A stretch of 26,544 nt of DNA from JBBQVS01 sp038211295 (GCA_038211295.1 JBBQVS010000056.1:1-26544), one strand, 5' to 3'. Counted from the stretch's first letter, positions 7,225 through 15,055 are shown. Notes: generated from the sequence alone by a model not told the origin. Program-made: numbers and translations.

Positions 7225-7999
7225 AACGTGGGTCGCGCGAATTGGCCTAACGCCGGGAAGTGCTCCTGTCTCTGCCCTTTATCCTATGATCCCACTGCGT
7301 CACACCAATCGCTATCCCTATGACACCACGCGTCCGGTGATAACCGAGACCTTAGATGCTCTCAGTGCGCTGGGCAACGATTCAGAGGTACGGGTCTTCT
7401 GGTTTGCCAGTGTGGAGAAGCGAAAGTCCGTCGGCAACTTGCTGGTGGAAGCGGCGCACGCATTTGTGGCAGATACAGCACAGGATGTAGTGGATACTGG
7501 AAGGTGGTGGCGTGGGACGTGGCGGCGTGGGACGTGGCAAGACCTTCAGCAGCACCGTGATGGCATCACGCTAGACGCGGCAGGGCTGCCCGATCTGACT
7601 CGTGCCATTGGGAAGATGTTGCCCTCAGTCTCAGTGGAGCAGCAGGATTCCAGTTTCTTACAAAACACAGCCGATCAAGCCAAAACTGCCGGAGCGTTTG
7701 GTTTCCTCACGATACACAACCAACAGGACAGGACACAACAAGTCCATGCAGGCCAACTGTGGGAGCGTATGCACTTATGGGCCACTAAAGAGGGACTCGC
7801 GATGCAACCGCTCAACCAGGCAACGGAGCGCACATCCAGAGAAATGGTTCTGGGAAGTCCCGCCCACTTTGGTTCGGCACTCGCTGCATTGGTGAGTGAT
7901 CCTTCTTGGCAGAGCATCCTGACCTTTCGCATCGGGTACTCGACACATGAAGGGCTACGCAGTCCGCGTCGGGCGGTGAACGACGTGGTGAAATTATGA
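7163..7999 (+). pseudogene. N-terminally deleted Acg-family FMN-binding nitroreductase
   Basis: The 278-codon frame begins inside the DUF4342 gene at a TTG without a ribosome-binding site. Homology begins at about codon 12 with VSVLPDSSDETWVARIGL and continues with IPLRHTNRYPYDTTRPV, GQLWERMHLWATKEGLAMQPLNQ and FRIGYSTHEGLRSPRR, all typical of the middle and C-terminal halves of Acg-like nitroreductases (the mycobacterial Rv2032/Rv3131 type). The N-terminal third, which holds the APSSHNTQPW FMN-binding segment, is absent. The gene also carries an in-frame 15-bp tandem duplication. A deletion joining the DUF4342 3' end to the middle of this gene explains the arrangement. An active enzyme is unlikely. 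Confidence 0.7.
7509..7538 (+). repeat. Perfect 15-bp tandem duplication inside the Acg remnant
   Basis: GGCGTGGGACGTGGC occurs twice head to tail (7509-7523, 7524-7538), adding five codons in frame and giving the repeated WRGTW / RRGTW stretch. It looks like a recent slippage event in a gene no longer under constraint. Confidence 0.9.
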
Positions 8000-8037
8000 G
8001 TATTGGAGCATATGGCTCTGTTGGGAAGGTATCTTAT

Positions 8038-8733
8038 ATGCGTTCTTCTCGCATTGGTGTCTTTATAATATGTCTGTTCTGCGTATTTCTGGGTGCGTGT
8101 ACTGCGACCATAAGGAGTGATGATTCCAGTCATTCGGTGACGTTGTCTGGAAAGATGGGGAGTGATTCACGCGCAGTACGTGGTGTGAGAGCGGTGACTT
8201 TCGATATGGTCGGGACTCTGACGATCAGGCAGGGGACGCAAGAGGGATTAACCGTGAACGCTGACGAAAATCTGTTGCCGATCATCAAGTCAACCGTCAA
8301 TGACGGGACTCTGACGCTCACGATGAATAGCTCCTTCAGGATAGGCTCGATCAAGGGAGTCACGATGGACCTGAATCTTCAGGTAAAGCAGCTTGATGCG
8401 CTGACCTTGAAAGGCGCAGGGAGTATAAATGTGCTCGATCTGGATGGGCCGAAATTGACCGTGGATATGAGTGGAGCAGGGAGTGTCACCGTAGCTGGGA
8501 AAACAACGGAGCAAGATATCAGGCTGACGGGCGTTGGCGGCTATGATAGCGCGAATACGGAGAGCCAGAAGGTGACGGTCATCGTGGCGGGGGTAGGAAG
8601 TGCAAAGGTTCGTGTTAGGAGTGTTCTTGATGCCACAATTCGTGGAGTCGGTTCGATTGAGTATATTGGCAATCCAACAACACTGAACAAACAAGTGAGT
8701 GGGCTTGGACAGATGAAACAGGTCTCACGCTAA
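8038..8733 (+). CDS. GIN-domain (DUF2807) lipoprotein
   Basis: 231 aa. Start chosen at the ATG with GGGAAGG 8 nt upstream; an earlier in-frame ATG at 7996 overlaps the previous stop but would bury the signal. MRSSRIGVFIICLFCVFLGAC is a lipoprotein signal peptide ending in the lipobox LGAC (acylated Cys21). After a Ser-rich linker the body is the right-handed beta-helix type GIN/DUF2807 domain, with recurring GAGS/GVGS turns (LKGAGSINV, MSGAGSVTV, VAGVGSAKV, RGVGSIEY). Such proteins are surface-anchored and of unknown role; the adhesin label given to the family rests on weak evidence. It starts inside the end of the Acg remnant region and may share its transcript. Confidence 0.85.
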   Translation: MRSSRIGVFIICLFCVFLGACTATIRSDDSSHSVTLSGKMGSDSRAVRGVRAVTFDMVGTLTIRQGTQEGLTVNADENLLPIIKSTVNDGTLTLTMNSSFRIGSIKGVTMDLNLQVKQLDALTLKGAGSINVLDLDGPKLTVDMSGAGSVTVAGKTTEQDIRLTGVGGYDSANTESQKVTVIVAGVGSAKVRVRSVLDATIRGVGSIEYIGNPTTLNKQVSGLGQMKQVSR

Positions 8734-8926
8734 AGAAACAGTGTGGGAAAGGTATCACGTTCTTCATAACGCTACTGCCTACAGAAGCAAAAGCTCTTCC
8801 CAAACATCGCATCTATAAGGAGCCAGAAACTCTGCTGTTTCAGGAGATATCGAGGCACCTGTGCTCTCCCATTGTATGAGGAAACTAGAGAAGAAAGAGA
8901 ATGTACTACCAGGAAGGAAAATTTCA

Positions 8927-9226
8927 ATGAAGAGTATGAATGCTCCACTGCACGTCATCTTCGGAACCGGTCCGGTTGGACGAGCCGTCATGCAGGAACT
9001 GCTGGCAAAGGGCAAACGCGTGCGTGTGGTGAACCGGAGCGGAAAAGCGGATGTTCCAGTCGGGGTAGAGATTCTTGCAGGTGATGCAAGCAATACCCAG
9101 GTAGCAATCGAGCTGGCGCATGATGCCGCAGTGGTCTATAACTGCACAAACGTAGCGTATACGAAGTGGCCCGAACTGTTTCCTCTGTTACAACAGGAAG
9201 TAACGCTTTTGGAACGGTTCTCTTAG
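8927..9226 (+). pseudogene. Truncated NAD-dependent epimerase/dehydratase (N-terminal Rossmann part only)
   Basis: 99 aa from the ATG behind AGGAAGGAAA. LHVIFGTGPVGRAVMQELLAKGKRVRVVNRSG is the NAD(P)-binding GxGxxG beta-alpha-beta unit, followed by VEILAGDASNTQVAIELAHDAAVVYNCTNVAYTKWPELFPLLQ. This is the expected start of an extended-SDR/NmrA-like protein of about 300 aa. It then departs from the family and stops. The catalytic YxxxK part and substrate domain are gone and were not found in the other frames downstream. The break lies near 9198, shortly before the endonuclease gene, so a deletion joining the two is likely. Confidence 0.6.
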
Positions 9227-9278
9227 CAGGTACGTGTACATACCATGTAGAAAAATTCAATCAAGATCGGAGATAGGT

Positions 9279-10016
9279 GTGAAGCAACCCACGCAACGTG
9301 TACGTAATGCTACTGATTATGGGTATCCCTCGCCAGATATTGTGGCACTTTCAGTAAAAGCGTTAGAGGTAACGAAACGTTTGACGGAAGCATATGGGGA
9401 ATCGCGCTGGTCAAGCAAAGACCCGATGAGTATGCTCGTTGACATTCTTCTCTCACATCGAACGCGTGATGAACAAACGGCGGCGGGCTATGATAGCTTG
9501 TTACAACACTTTGGTTCATGGGAAGGGGTACGCGATGCGGCTGTTAATGAGGTACAAGATGCGATTGCCAACGTGAATTTTCCCGAAGTGAAGGCACCGC
9601 GTATACAGGCCATTATGCGTCAAATCACAGAGGAGCGCGGTAAACTTGATCTGAATTTCCTCTGCGAACTTCCAGTCGAGGAAGCAGCGGCCTGGCTCAA
9701 TCGTTTCGAGGGAGTTGGACCGAAAACAACTGCCTGTGTACTCCTCTTTTCGTGCAGACTACCTTTATTACCTGTTGATGTACACGTTCACAGAACCACT
9801 GGACGCATAGGGCTGATTGGGAAAGAGGTTACTCCTGATAATGCTCATTCTCTCTTACAAGCTCTTCTTCCACAAGAGGCACGACCCATTTACAACTTTC
9901 ATAAAGGCTTGTTGAGACTTGGACAACGGGTCTGTGTTTATGATCGCCCACGCTGCAACCAATGTATTTTGACTGATCTCTGCGATTATTATAAAACAGT
10001 GGTGAAGCCTGAATAG
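9279..10016 (+). CDS. Endonuclease III-like HhH-GPD DNA glycosylase/AP lyase with [4Fe-4S] cluster
   Basis: 245 aa from GTG with GGAG 6 nt upstream; a GTG at 9234 in the same frame is less likely. The helix-hairpin-helix motif is LNRFEGVGPKTTACVLLF (about 140-157) with catalytic Lys149, followed by LPVDVHVHRTTGRIGLI with catalytic Asp167. The C-terminus has four cysteines at 219, 226, 229 and 235, exactly the C-x6-C-x2-C-x5-C spacing of the endonuclease III iron-sulfur cluster. It acts in base excision repair, removing oxidised pyrimidines and nicking the AP site. One oddity: the usual SaQttD segment near the N-terminus reads LSHRTRDEQT, so the lesion-probing Gln is replaced. This marks a divergent Nth subgroup, and its lesion range may differ. 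Confidence 0.85.
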   Translation: MKQPTQRVRNATDYGYPSPDIVALSVKALEVTKRLTEAYGESRWSSKDPMSMLVDILLSHRTRDEQTAAGYDSLLQHFGSWEGVRDAAVNEVQDAIANVNFPEVKAPRIQAIMRQITEERGKLDLNFLCELPVEEAAAWLNRFEGVGPKTTACVLLFSCRLPLLPVDVHVHRTTGRIGLIGKEVTPDNAHSLLQALLPQEARPIYNFHKGLLRLGQRVCVYDRPRCNQCILTDLCDYYKTVVKPE

Positions 10017-10060
10017 TACGTACTCTTTAGTTTTATACTATGTTACAATAAAGTGTTTCG

Positions 10061-10540
10061 TTAAAGCCAACGCCGCACACGCTGTTTATAGACAAGGTAC
10101 GGCGGGCCAAATTTGCGTTCCAGATAGCTTTCTTCGCGTTTGATGACACCAAGCGTCATGAGTAACAAAATAACGGGAAGCAGGAGAGCAAGCCAGAGCG
10201 AATTTACGAGCAAGGCTATGCCCATGTATAGCATTGTAAGCGAAAGATAAATCGGGTTGCGAGTAAAGCGAAACGGCCCATCCGTTACGATGGCAATTGT
10301 CGGAAGCGTCGGCGGAATATTCGTGTTAGCACGACGCATCTGCCTGACACTCAGCGCCCCGATTGTCAGCGCGACACTGATGCAAGTGCTACCAAGCGTG
10401 AGGGCGATAACGCGTGGTGTGCGGACAAGTAATTTCTTTGGCGCGACCTGCTGAAGAAGGAGACCGAGCGCGAGTCCCCCCGCGTAAATAAGTGGCGGTG
10501 GCGCGATTACGCCCGCATTGTCGCCTGTCTCTGTACTCAT
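10061..10540 (-). CDS. Isoprenylcysteine carboxyl methyltransferase (ICMT)/PEMT-like membrane methyltransferase
   Basis: 159 aa from the ATG behind GAGAGGAG (start MSTETGDNAG); the frame extends 13 codons further up without support. Four to five membrane spans: IYAGGLALGLLLQQV, VIALTLGSTCISVALTIGAL, then the signature VTDGPFRFTRNPIYLSLTMLYMGIALL and a long hydrophobic hairpin, ending with KREESYLERKFGPPYLVYKQRVRRWL. The RNPxY segment and the EExxL...FG..Y..Y end bind S-adenosylmethionine in ICMT-like enzymes. Bacteria lack prenylated proteins of the eukaryotic kind, so the substrate is probably a lipid or small isoprenoid, unknown here. Convergent with the endonuclease gene, divergent from the MFS gene. 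Confidence 0.82.
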   Translation of the reverse strand: MSTETGDNAGVIAPPPLIYAGGLALGLLLQQVAPKKLLVRTPRVIALTLGSTCISVALTIGALSVRQMRRANTNIPPTLPTIAIVTDGPFRFTRNPIYLSLTMLYMGIALLVNSLWLALLLPVILLLMTLGVIKREESYLERKFGPPYLVYKQRVRRWL

Positions 10541-10604
10541 GCTTTCCAAACTCCTCTCGAAAAATCGAAACTTCTTCATACTCTTTTAGCGTACTAATAA
10601 GAGT

Positions 10605-10613
10605 AGTATAACA
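10605..10613 (-). promoter_or_regulatory. Possible extended -10 promoter for the ICMT-like gene
   Basis: On the minus strand TGTTATACT is an extended -10 element (TGn plus TATACT). It lies 65 nt before the start of the methyltransferase gene. No good -35 box is seen, as is common for extended -10 promoters. Confidence 0.3.
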
Positions 10614-10688
10614 TGAGCGCATATACAATACCTCTCGTACTGGAAAAATTAAAGAAGGAAATGCTCAATCAGCGAAAGGAACAGGGCG

Positions 10689-12083
10689 ATGGCAACTACT
10701 CAGGGTAGTATTCACGAAGACGTGAACCCACAGGGAAAGGCGAGTCATCCATTAGCTGTATATGGAATTGCGACTGTTGCGGCGTTAGGAGGGCTGCTTT
10801 TCGGCTATGACACAGGAGTTATCTCAGGAGCCGCGCTTTTTCTCAGAAAAGATTTCGCGCTCACTTCGTTGACCGAAGAGGTAGCGGTCAGTTCACTGCT
10901 TATAGGAGCAATCATTGGTGCGCTTGTGGGTGGCAGGATGAGCGACGCGATTGGGCGCAAAAAGACGCTTATCATCATGGCTATTATCTTTGCTGGTGGT
11001 GCTTTGCTTACCGCGTTTATGCCGAATTTGCCGCTTTTTATTGCCTGCCGTATTCTTGTTGGTTTCGCGGTTGGTGTTGCGTCATTTGTTTCGCCGATGT
11101 ACATTGCGGAAATGGCCCCTCCAAAGCTGCGCGGTGGTCTTGTGACCTTTAATCAGCTTGCCGTAACCATTGGTATCGCGGTCTCGTACTGGGTTGACCT
11201 TGCCCTGGCCAACGCGAATCTCGGTTGGCGTCCGATGTTTGCCATTGCTGCTATTCCCGGTCTGGGCTTACTCGTGGGAATGCTGTTCCTTTCGGAGACT
11301 CCGCGCTGGCTCGCGGGAAAAGACCGCTGGGATGAGGCAGATAAAGCGTTGAACTACCTCTCGCCCGAAGAAAAAAAGCAAGAACTCAAGTCTATTCATG
11401 AAGCGGTGACAAGCGGTAGCCCACCAACGATTCGCTCGTTTTTCAGAGCAGGTCTCTCGATGGCACTGGTTGTAGGTGTGGGGCTTGCGCTGTTTCAGCA
11501 ATTTGTTGGCATCAATACCGTCATTTATTACGCCCCGACCATCTTTGGCTATGCCGGCTTCAAGTCCGCAACGGGTGCAATTCTTGCAACAAGTGTGGTT
11601 GGTGTCGTAAACGTTCTCGGAACGATTGTTGCTATTCTCTTGCTGGATCGTGTAGGGCGCCGCCCTCTACTGCTGATTGGCAGCGTTGGTATGGCTGTAG
11701 CACTAGTCGCGATGGGCGTCATTTTCCAGGTTGGAGCCAGCAATGCAGGCGTACTCATTTTGATTAGCCTTTTGCTGTACATTGTCTCCTTTGCGATTGG
11801 TATGGGGCCTGTCTTCTGGCTCTTGAGTTCCGAGCTATTCCCCACGCGTCTGCGTGGCACGGGTGGCAGCATCTCGACGGTGGCGAATTGGGGCGGCAAC
11901 CTGCTTATCAGCATCACCTTTCTTTCGTTGATTGATTTGCTTGGGAAGCCTCTGACCTTCTGGCTTTATGCGTTGCTCGCGGTGGCCTCATTCATCTTCT
12001 GCTGGTTCCTAGTGCCGGAGACCAACGGACGCAACCTCGAAAACATCGAAGGCTACTGGAAGAATGGCCGCAAGTGGGAGTAA
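10689..12083 (+). CDS. Sugar-porter family MFS transporter
   Basis: 464 aa, the usual size for bacterial sugar:H+ symporters (XylE/GalP/AraE group). Helix 1 holds GGLLFGYDTGVISGA; the loop after helix 2 is GGRMSDAIGRKKTL; the central loop has LSETPRWL; helix 7 QQFVGINTVIYYAPTIF is the sugar-binding QQ/N/YY cluster; later come LDRVGRRPLLL, PVFWLLSSELFPTRLRG and the closing PETNGRNLE. All diagnostic sugar-porter motifs are intact, with 12 predicted spans. AAAGGA precedes the ATG. The exact sugar cannot be read from sequence. A 38-aa membrane protein gene follows after 40 nt and is probably co-transcribed. Confidence 0.93.
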   Translation: MATTQGSIHEDVNPQGKASHPLAVYGIATVAALGGLLFGYDTGVISGAALFLRKDFALTSLTEEVAVSSLLIGAIIGALVGGRMSDAIGRKKTLIIMAIIFAGGALLTAFMPNLPLFIACRILVGFAVGVASFVSPMYIAEMAPPKLRGGLVTFNQLAVTIGIAVSYWVDLALANANLGWRPMFAIAAIPGLGLLVGMLFLSETPRWLAGKDRWDEADKALNYLSPEEKKQELKSIHEAVTSGSPPTIRSFFRAGLSMALVVGVGLALFQQFVGINTVIYYAPTIFGYAGFKSATGAILATSVVGVVNVLGTIVAILLLDRVGRRPLLLIGSVGMAVALVAMGVIFQVGASNAGVLILISLLLYIVSFAIGMGPVFWLLSSELFPTRLRGTGGSISTVANWGGNLLISITFLSLIDLLGKPLTFWLYALLAVASFIFCWFLVPETNGRNLENIEGYWKNGRKWE

Positions 12084-12123
12084 ACATGGTGTGAGAGTGT
12101 TTTTGTTGTTCAGGAGGACGTAT

Positions 12124-12240
12124 ATGTTTTCATCACAAAGCACGGACGAGCGGCGTCCGTGGGTGCTTGTCGCGGTATGGTTTGGCACAATTGCTTTTTT
12201 AGGTATGCTCAAGCGAGTGCTAGAGAAGCAAAAGGGCTGA
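12124..12240 (+). CDS. 38-aa single-span membrane protein downstream of the MFS transporter
   Basis: CAGGAGGA ends 5 nt before the ATG, an excellent ribosome-binding site. The 38 codons encode a polar charged N-terminus (MFSSQSTDERR), one hydrophobic helix (about residues 13-29, PWVLVAVWFGTIAFLGM) and a basic tail (KRVLEKQKG), so it probably spans the membrane with the basic end inside. Its place 40 nt behind an MFS gene recalls the very short accessory subunits known next to some MFS (oxalate/formate-type) transporters, but I see no sequence similarity I can name. Being this short it is easily missed. Gene call likely, function unknown. Confidence 0.65.
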   Translation: MFSSQSTDERRPWVLVAVWFGTIAFLGMLKRVLEKQKG

Positions 12241-12255
12241 TGCCGTGTGTCATGC

Positions 12256-12285
12256 TTGACAGTTCGGGCGCAAAAGATGTAAAGT
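12256..12285 (+). promoter_or_regulatory. Predicted promoter of the riboswitch-controlled transcript
   Basis: Perfect -35 TTGACA (12256-12261), 18-nt spacer, -10 TAAAGT (12280-12285). Transcription would start around 12292, about 20 nt before the M-box aptamer, as expected for a riboswitch leader. Confidence 0.6.
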
Positions 12286-12310
12286 AGCGTTGAAAAGAAA
12301 ATAAACCTGA

Positions 12311-12470
12311 CCTCGTTAGGTGAGGCGGCTGTAGGAACACAGGCCACTGATCGGAAACATCGAGAGATGCCAACGGTCAGGACAAGTCTTGTCGGCATAA
12401 GGCGAGACTCAAAGTGGCTGGAGCGTCTGAGATGCTCCTACGTCATACAGTGCCAAAGCTCAACTAGAGG
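12311..12470 (+). promoter_or_regulatory. M-box (ykoK leader) Mg2+ riboswitch aptamer
   Basis: The conserved M-box landmarks appear in order: CGTTAGGTGAGGC at the 5' side of the core, ACACAGGCCACTG, CGGAAACATCGAGAGATGCC (a capped hairpin stem), CAACGGTCAGGACAAG, and near the 3' end CATACAGTGCCAAAGCTC closing to the pairing of CCTC (12311-12314) with GAGG (12467-12470). Known M-boxes sense Mg2+ and shut off Mg2+ transporter genes by terminating transcription. An intrinsic terminator starts 34 nt later and the next gene is an NRAMP-superfamily transporter, so class, layout and target agree. Exact ends are estimated from the pairing. Confidence 0.9.
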
Positions 12471-12504
12471 GGACAACCGCGAATACCTTCTGGTGCTGTG
12501 TTGC

Positions 12505-12530
12505 CCCCTTATGGAAATAAGGGGCTTTTT
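12505..12530 (+). terminator. Riboswitch expression-platform terminator
   Basis: CCCCTTAT (12505-12512), loop GGAA, ATAAGGGG (12517-12524), then C and five T. It lies between aptamer and start codon, the expected off-switch. The AGGGG just after the aptamer could pair with the CCCCT of this hairpin as an antiterminator; this is inference. Confidence 0.85.
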
Positions 12531-12568
12531 ATTATACTCGATAGCCCCCTTTTTAAGGAGGTATCTGC

Positions 12569-13906
12569 ATGTCTACTATTGATCGTGTTGATGAGATTGA
12601 GACGCATAAGCCTGAAAAGAGCCGTGGGAAACGCCGTCGTCCACGCTTGTTCACACGCCTTGTGTTTTTCCTGAGCATCTTTGGCCCTGGTCTGATCGCA
12701 GCAAATGCGGGCAACGATGCTGGCGGCATCGCTACCTATAGTTCTATGGGATCACAATTTGGCTTCCAGATGCTCTGGGTGATGGTTGTGCTTTTTATTG
12801 GCGTGGCAGTGGTACAAGAGATGTGTGCGCGTATGGGCGTCGTGACAGGCAAAGGTCTCAGCGATCTCATTCGCGAAAATTTTCCGCTTCGTATAACTGC
12901 GTTTGTCATGTTGACATTACTGGTGGCAAACACTGGCGTGATTATCTCGGAGTTTATCGGTATCGCAACTGCGCTCAACCTCTTTGGTGTTCCTTCATGG
13001 ATTGGCGCCCCTGCCGGCGGGCTGTTTATCTGGCTATTGGTGGCTCGTGGCTCGTATAGCAAGGTAGAGAAGGTATTTCTCGCCCTGACCATTGCGTTCT
13101 TTGCCTATATTATCTCTGCAATTCAAGCGCAACCCAATTGGGGACAGGTCGCGTTTGGTACGCTTGTCCCGACCATTCAACCCAACGGAAATTATATTTT
13201 AACTCTTGTCGCTGCTGTTGGTACGACGATTAGCCCGTACATGCAAATCTATATACAAAGCGCGGTTGTCGAACGCCATGTGTTGTTGCGCGACTACAAG
13301 TACGAACGAGCCGAGGTCTATATTGGTTCTCTGTTCTCAATCGCGATTGCTTTTTTCATTATTGTCGCGACAGGAGCTACGTTATTTGCTCATAGCGGCG
13401 GCAAAGGCGTCGTGTTAGGAACGGCTGCCGACGCCGCTCAGGCACTGGTGCCGTTTCTTGGCACCTACTCTAAGTATGTATTTGCCGCCGGACTGCTGGG
13501 GGCGTCCCTGCTTGCCGCAGGCGTCTTGCCGCTCACCACAAGTTACTCTATCACCGAGGCTTTAGGGCTAGAAGGCGGCGTGAGCAAACGCTGGCAGGAA
13601 GCACCCGCGTTCTGGACGCTCTTCACCGGCCTGATTATCCTGAGCGTGATTATCGCAGCAATCCCCAATTTGCCTGTGTTGAACATTTTGCTTAACCTGT
13701 ATGTCCTAAACGGACTTCTTTTGCCCATTATTCTCTTTGCGATTCTCTACCTCATCAACAAAAAGCGTCTGATGGGGAAATACACAAACGGGGTAGTCTA
13801 CAATATTGTTGCATTTACTCTGGCAGTTGTCGTGAGCTTGCTGGCGATCTTCTATCTAGTTGTGCAGATTCTTGCCTTTCTCGGCATTCAGCTTTTCTCC
13901 ACCTGA
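12569..13906 (+). CDS. Nramp-related divalent metal transporter, probably Mg2+ (NRMT-like)
   Basis: 445 aa, 11-12 spans, with ideal AAGGAGGT ribosome-binding site. The fold is clearly NRAMP: helix 1 FGPGLIAANAGNDAGGIATY, SEFIGIATALNLFGVP in helix 4, helix 6 AVGTTISPYMQIYIQSAVVER. The two metal-coordination motifs are changed: the canonical DPGN in helix 1 is NAGND (46-50), and MPH in helix 6 is SPY (222-224), so the soft methionine ligand selecting Mn2+/Fe2+ is gone. Loss of these ligands is the mark of Nramp-related Mg2+ transporters, which carry a hydrated ion. Control by an M-box riboswitch supports Mg2+ as substrate. A hydrophilic, Lys/Arg-rich N-terminal tail (about 30 aa) precedes helix 1. 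Mg2+ transport is inferred but well supported. Confidence 0.88.
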   Translation: MSTIDRVDEIETHKPEKSRGKRRRPRLFTRLVFFLSIFGPGLIAANAGNDAGGIATYSSMGSQFGFQMLWVMVVLFIGVAVVQEMCARMGVVTGKGLSDLIRENFPLRITAFVMLTLLVANTGVIISEFIGIATALNLFGVPSWIGAPAGGLFIWLLVARGSYSKVEKVFLALTIAFFAYIISAIQAQPNWGQVAFGTLVPTIQPNGNYILTLVAAVGTTISPYMQIYIQSAVVERHVLLRDYKYERAEVYIGSLFSIAIAFFIIVATGATLFAHSGGKGVVLGTAADAAQALVPFLGTYSKYVFAAGLLGASLLAAGVLPLTTSYSITEALGLEGGVSKRWQEAPAFWTLFTGLIILSVIIAAIPNLPVLNILLNLYVLNGLLLPIILFAILYLINKKRLMGKYTNGVVYNIVAFTLAVVVSLLAIFYLVVQILAFLGIQLFST

Positions 13907-14080
13907 AAACGTGTTTACTGCGGCACCTCGTGATGGAATATCAAGAGAAGCCAATGTTGCGACCTTCTTCGTGGAAGTGAGACAAGTGGCTGGCCCTTGA
14001 CGTGGCCCCTGATTGTGTACGCTAATAGGGAGAGGAAATGTCGCATTTTTTCGCGAACAGAACATGCAAGGAGTAGCGTT

Positions 14081-15031
14081 ATGGCAATGGACTATGGCAT
14101 AATCGTTCCGCAGGGCTGGCGTATGGATCTGGTGGGCATCGCTGATCCTGTCGAGGCATACGAGACAATGACGCGTGTCGCGCAAGAGGCCGAGGCACTT
14201 GATTATCATTCCATCTGGCTCTTCGACCACTTTCATACCGTCCCTGTCCCAACGCAGGAGGTGACATTCGAGTGTTGGACGAGTACCGCCGCGCTCGCAC
14301 GCGATACCAAACGCGTGCGTATCGGGCAGATGGTGACATGCAACGGCTATCGCAATCCCGCGCTGATGGCGAAAATGGCCTCAACTGTTGATGTGCTTTC
14401 ACATGGGCGGCTCGATTTTGGGATTGGCGCGGGCTGGTATGAGCATGAATATCGCGCATATGGCTACGAATATCCCGACGCCCCCGAACGTTTGCGCTAT
14501 CTCCGCGAAGCTGTGCAGGTCTTTCTTGAGATGTGGACGCAGGAAGAGGCGATCTTTGAAGGCAAATATTATCAGGTGCGGGGAGCGATCAATCAACCCA
14601 AAGGCGTGCAAAAGCCGCATATACCCCTGCTGATTGGCGGTTCTGGCGAGCAAGTAACGCTTAAACTTGTCGCACAATACGGCGACGCCTGCAACATCTC
14701 TAACGCGGATATTCCCGTGCTGGAACATAAATTCGCCGTACTCAAGCAGCATTGTCAGGCTATTGGACGCGACTATGACAGTATCAAGCGCACACTGCTC
14801 ATCAATTGCACGATTGGCAAGACGGAGGAAGAGGCATTCGAGAAATTGCCGCTCTCCTCACGTGGTCAGCTTGACAAGCTGCGTCTGGAGTCCCTATTCG
14901 GAACGCCAAAGATGATTCGTGAGCGGCTGGAGGAATACGAGGAGGCCGGCGTACAAGAGGTCATTGTCTGGTTTGCGGATGCTATGCACTTAGAGTCAAT
15001 CCGTCTCTTCGCGGACGAGTGTAAAAAGTAA
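14081..15031 (+). CDS. LLM-class (luciferase-like) F420-dependent oxidoreductase
   Basis: 316 aa from the ATG with AAGGAG 7 nt upstream; the in-frame extension to 13997 has no support. It is a bacterial-luciferase-type TIM barrel: LDYHSIWLFDHF, FECWTSTAALARDTKRVRIGQMVTCNGYRNPALMAKMASTVD, LSHGRLDFGIGAGWYEHEYRAYGY, LREAVQVFLEMW, KPHIPLLIGGSGEQVTLKLVAQYGDACNI, and a C-terminal HKFAVLKQHC helix with GTPKMIRERLEEYEEAGVQEVIVWF. These are the landmarks of the F420-type LLM oxidoreductases close to the TIGR03560 group, which reduce or oxidise unknown small molecules with deazaflavin F420. Flavin use instead cannot be excluded from sequence. Neighbours give no clue to the substrate. Confidence 0.88.
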   Translation: MAMDYGIIVPQGWRMDLVGIADPVEAYETMTRVAQEAEALDYHSIWLFDHFHTVPVPTQEVTFECWTSTAALARDTKRVRIGQMVTCNGYRNPALMAKMASTVDVLSHGRLDFGIGAGWYEHEYRAYGYEYPDAPERLRYLREAVQVFLEMWTQEEAIFEGKYYQVRGAINQPKGVQKPHIPLLIGGSGEQVTLKLVAQYGDACNISNADIPVLEHKFAVLKQHCQAIGRDYDSIKRTLLINCTIGKTEEEAFEKLPLSSRGQLDKLRLESLFGTPKMIRERLEEYEEAGVQEVIVWFADAMHLESIRLFADECKK

Positions 15032-15055
15032 AAATGTTTTTGCTCGAATTTTTGC

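Noticed and set aside
12569..13906. Naming the NRAMP gene mntH
   Set aside because: The DPGN and MPH metal motifs needed for Mn2+/Fe2+ selectivity are absent and the gene is under Mg2+ riboswitch control.
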